Of a stretch of DNA of 45,515 nt, positions 44,990 through 45,515 are shown piece after piece. Position 1 is the stretch's first letter, and the number at the start of each line of letters is the position of its first letter. The stretch lies in IMG/VR virus record IMGVR_UViG_3300042465_002270, positions 1 through 45,515 of that record; one strand, written 5' to 3'. The notes below the pieces were generated by a model. It did not search any database, was not told the origin of the DNA, and worked only from the letters and a program-made list of their open reading frames with translations. The DNA comes from a virus. Made by a program: the position numbers and the translations under genes.

Positions 44990-45515
44990 ATGTCGGAACA
45001 AAATATAGAAAAGAACTACCCAGGATCTGGTGGCAGCGGAGCAGAGATTAACTCTCAAGGCGCAACAGTATCTGGTGGTATTGGTGGTGCAACTGCCCGT
45101 GATGCAAATGGTAACGTAGATCCAGCTACATCACTCGGTAACACAGCAACAGCTAACTTCGGTGTCACAACTGGACCTAACGCTGTTAATCCAACTGGAA
45201 CATCAGGTGGTATTTTAGCACCAGAGCAAGCTCGTCGCTTCATCGACTACGTGTGGGATGGAACAGTTCTCGCCAAAGACGGTCGTAAAGTTACAATGCG
45301 AGCAAACACAATGGAAATCGAAAAGGTTAACGTTGGAGAGCGTGTAATCCGTGCTGCTGCTCAAGGTAGCCCAAACTACACAAACGCTGGCGCAACATTC
45401 TCAAAGGTAGAACTAACAACCAAAAAGATTCGTCTTGACTGGGAAGTTTCTACAGAATCACTAGAAGACAATATTGAAGGCGGTGCTCTTGAAGATCACC
45501 TAGTTCGTCTTATGA
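44990..45515 (+). CDS. Major capsid protein (N-terminal part, cut by window end)
   Basis: The first 175 codons of the major capsid protein, with a strong AGGAGGTGAA ribosome site; the gene continues past the window. The N-terminal 65 residues are Gly/Asn/Thr-rich and probably flexible. ILAPEQARRFIDYVWDGTVL (about 75-94) and LTTKKIRLDWEVSTESLEDN (about 143-162) are typical of the HK97-fold capsid proteins with N-arm and E-loop. Its position after the protease-scaffold gene supports the call. Confidence 0.85.
   Translation, partial: MSEQNIEKNYPGSGGSGAEINSQGATVSGGIGGATARDANGNVDPATSLGNTATANFGVTTGPNAVNPTGTSGGILAPEQARRFIDYVWDGTVLAKDGRKVTMRANTMEIEKVNVGERVIRAAAQGSPNYTNAGATFSKVELTTKKIRLDWEVSTESLEDNIEGGALEDHLVRLM

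Overview
The window is about 45.5 kb of a tailed double-stranded DNA bacteriophage. The hallmarks are an HK97-type portal, a prohead protease fused to a scaffold domain and the start of a major capsid protein at the right end, a long run of tail-fibre genes, a phage lysozyme, a tRNA-Asp, and many tiny early genes of phage-only families (TIGR03299/DUF932 and gp88 families). The DNA is AT-rich. The host is probably an actinobacterium, perhaps an aquatic low-GC one. This is inference from the gp88 family, the B12-dependent ribonucleotide reductase, the small early proteins, CRP/GlxR-like boxes and the apparent leaderless genes. No integrase, repressor, terminase, polymerase or CRISPR array is visible, so the window is part of a larger genome.

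Layout. 1-653 is noncoding and holds two perfect DnaA boxes and several copies of a bipartite motif (GGGAAAA-N12-CGTAA). 654-12071 is the early arm. It is all on the minus strand, in several operons of tiny genes (30-140 aa), many Cys-rich or acidic, plus a DUF932 protein, a tRNA-Asp and a gp88-family protein. 12072-12417 is a divergent control region. 12418-13492 holds six tiny plus-strand genes, two of them related to minus-strand early genes. 13497-14914 (minus) holds an FkbM-like methyltransferase, a 2OG-Fe(II) oxygenase and a small zinc-ribbon protein. 15072-16027 (plus) holds a holin-like protein and a DxD glycosyltransferase. 16309-27795 (plus) is a large tail-fibre region with a collagen-like protein, three adaptor-like beta-sandwich proteins, long repetitive fibres and two FN3 proteins carrying Phe-Phe-Pro-Pro repeats. 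One lysozyme gene in it is on the minus strand. 27856-35647 is a block with a second zinc ribbon, seven tandem and divergent prolyl-4-hydroxylase-like 2OG-Fe(II) oxygenases, two other proteins and a short-chain dehydrogenase. 35810-37840 is a class II ribonucleotide reductase. 37875-45515 holds a LamG-like 1246-aa protein, a 128-aa protein, portal, protease/scaffold and the truncated capsid gene.

Regulation can be read unusually well. Thirteen early promoters, plus one possible copy in the left noncoding region, share TGTCAG, exactly 10 bp, then TAnnnT. The thirteen give 21-35 nt leaders. Several have a CRP-like TGTGA-N6-TCACA palindrome 70-86 bp upstream. Many genes elsewhere instead have an extended -10 (TGn-TATAAT), no clear -35, and a predicted start site on or within 3 nt of the start codon, so leaderless mRNA is predicted.

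The most interesting system is the combination of eight 2OG-Fe(II) oxygenases of prolyl-hydroxylase type with three structural proteins very rich in candidate proline substrates: a collagen Gly-X-Y protein and two FFPP-repeat fibres. The phage may hydroxylate, and with its glycosyltransferase, methyltransferase and dehydrogenase further decorate, its own fibres or a host surface glycan. This is inference; only the co-occurrence and the intact active-site residues are seen.
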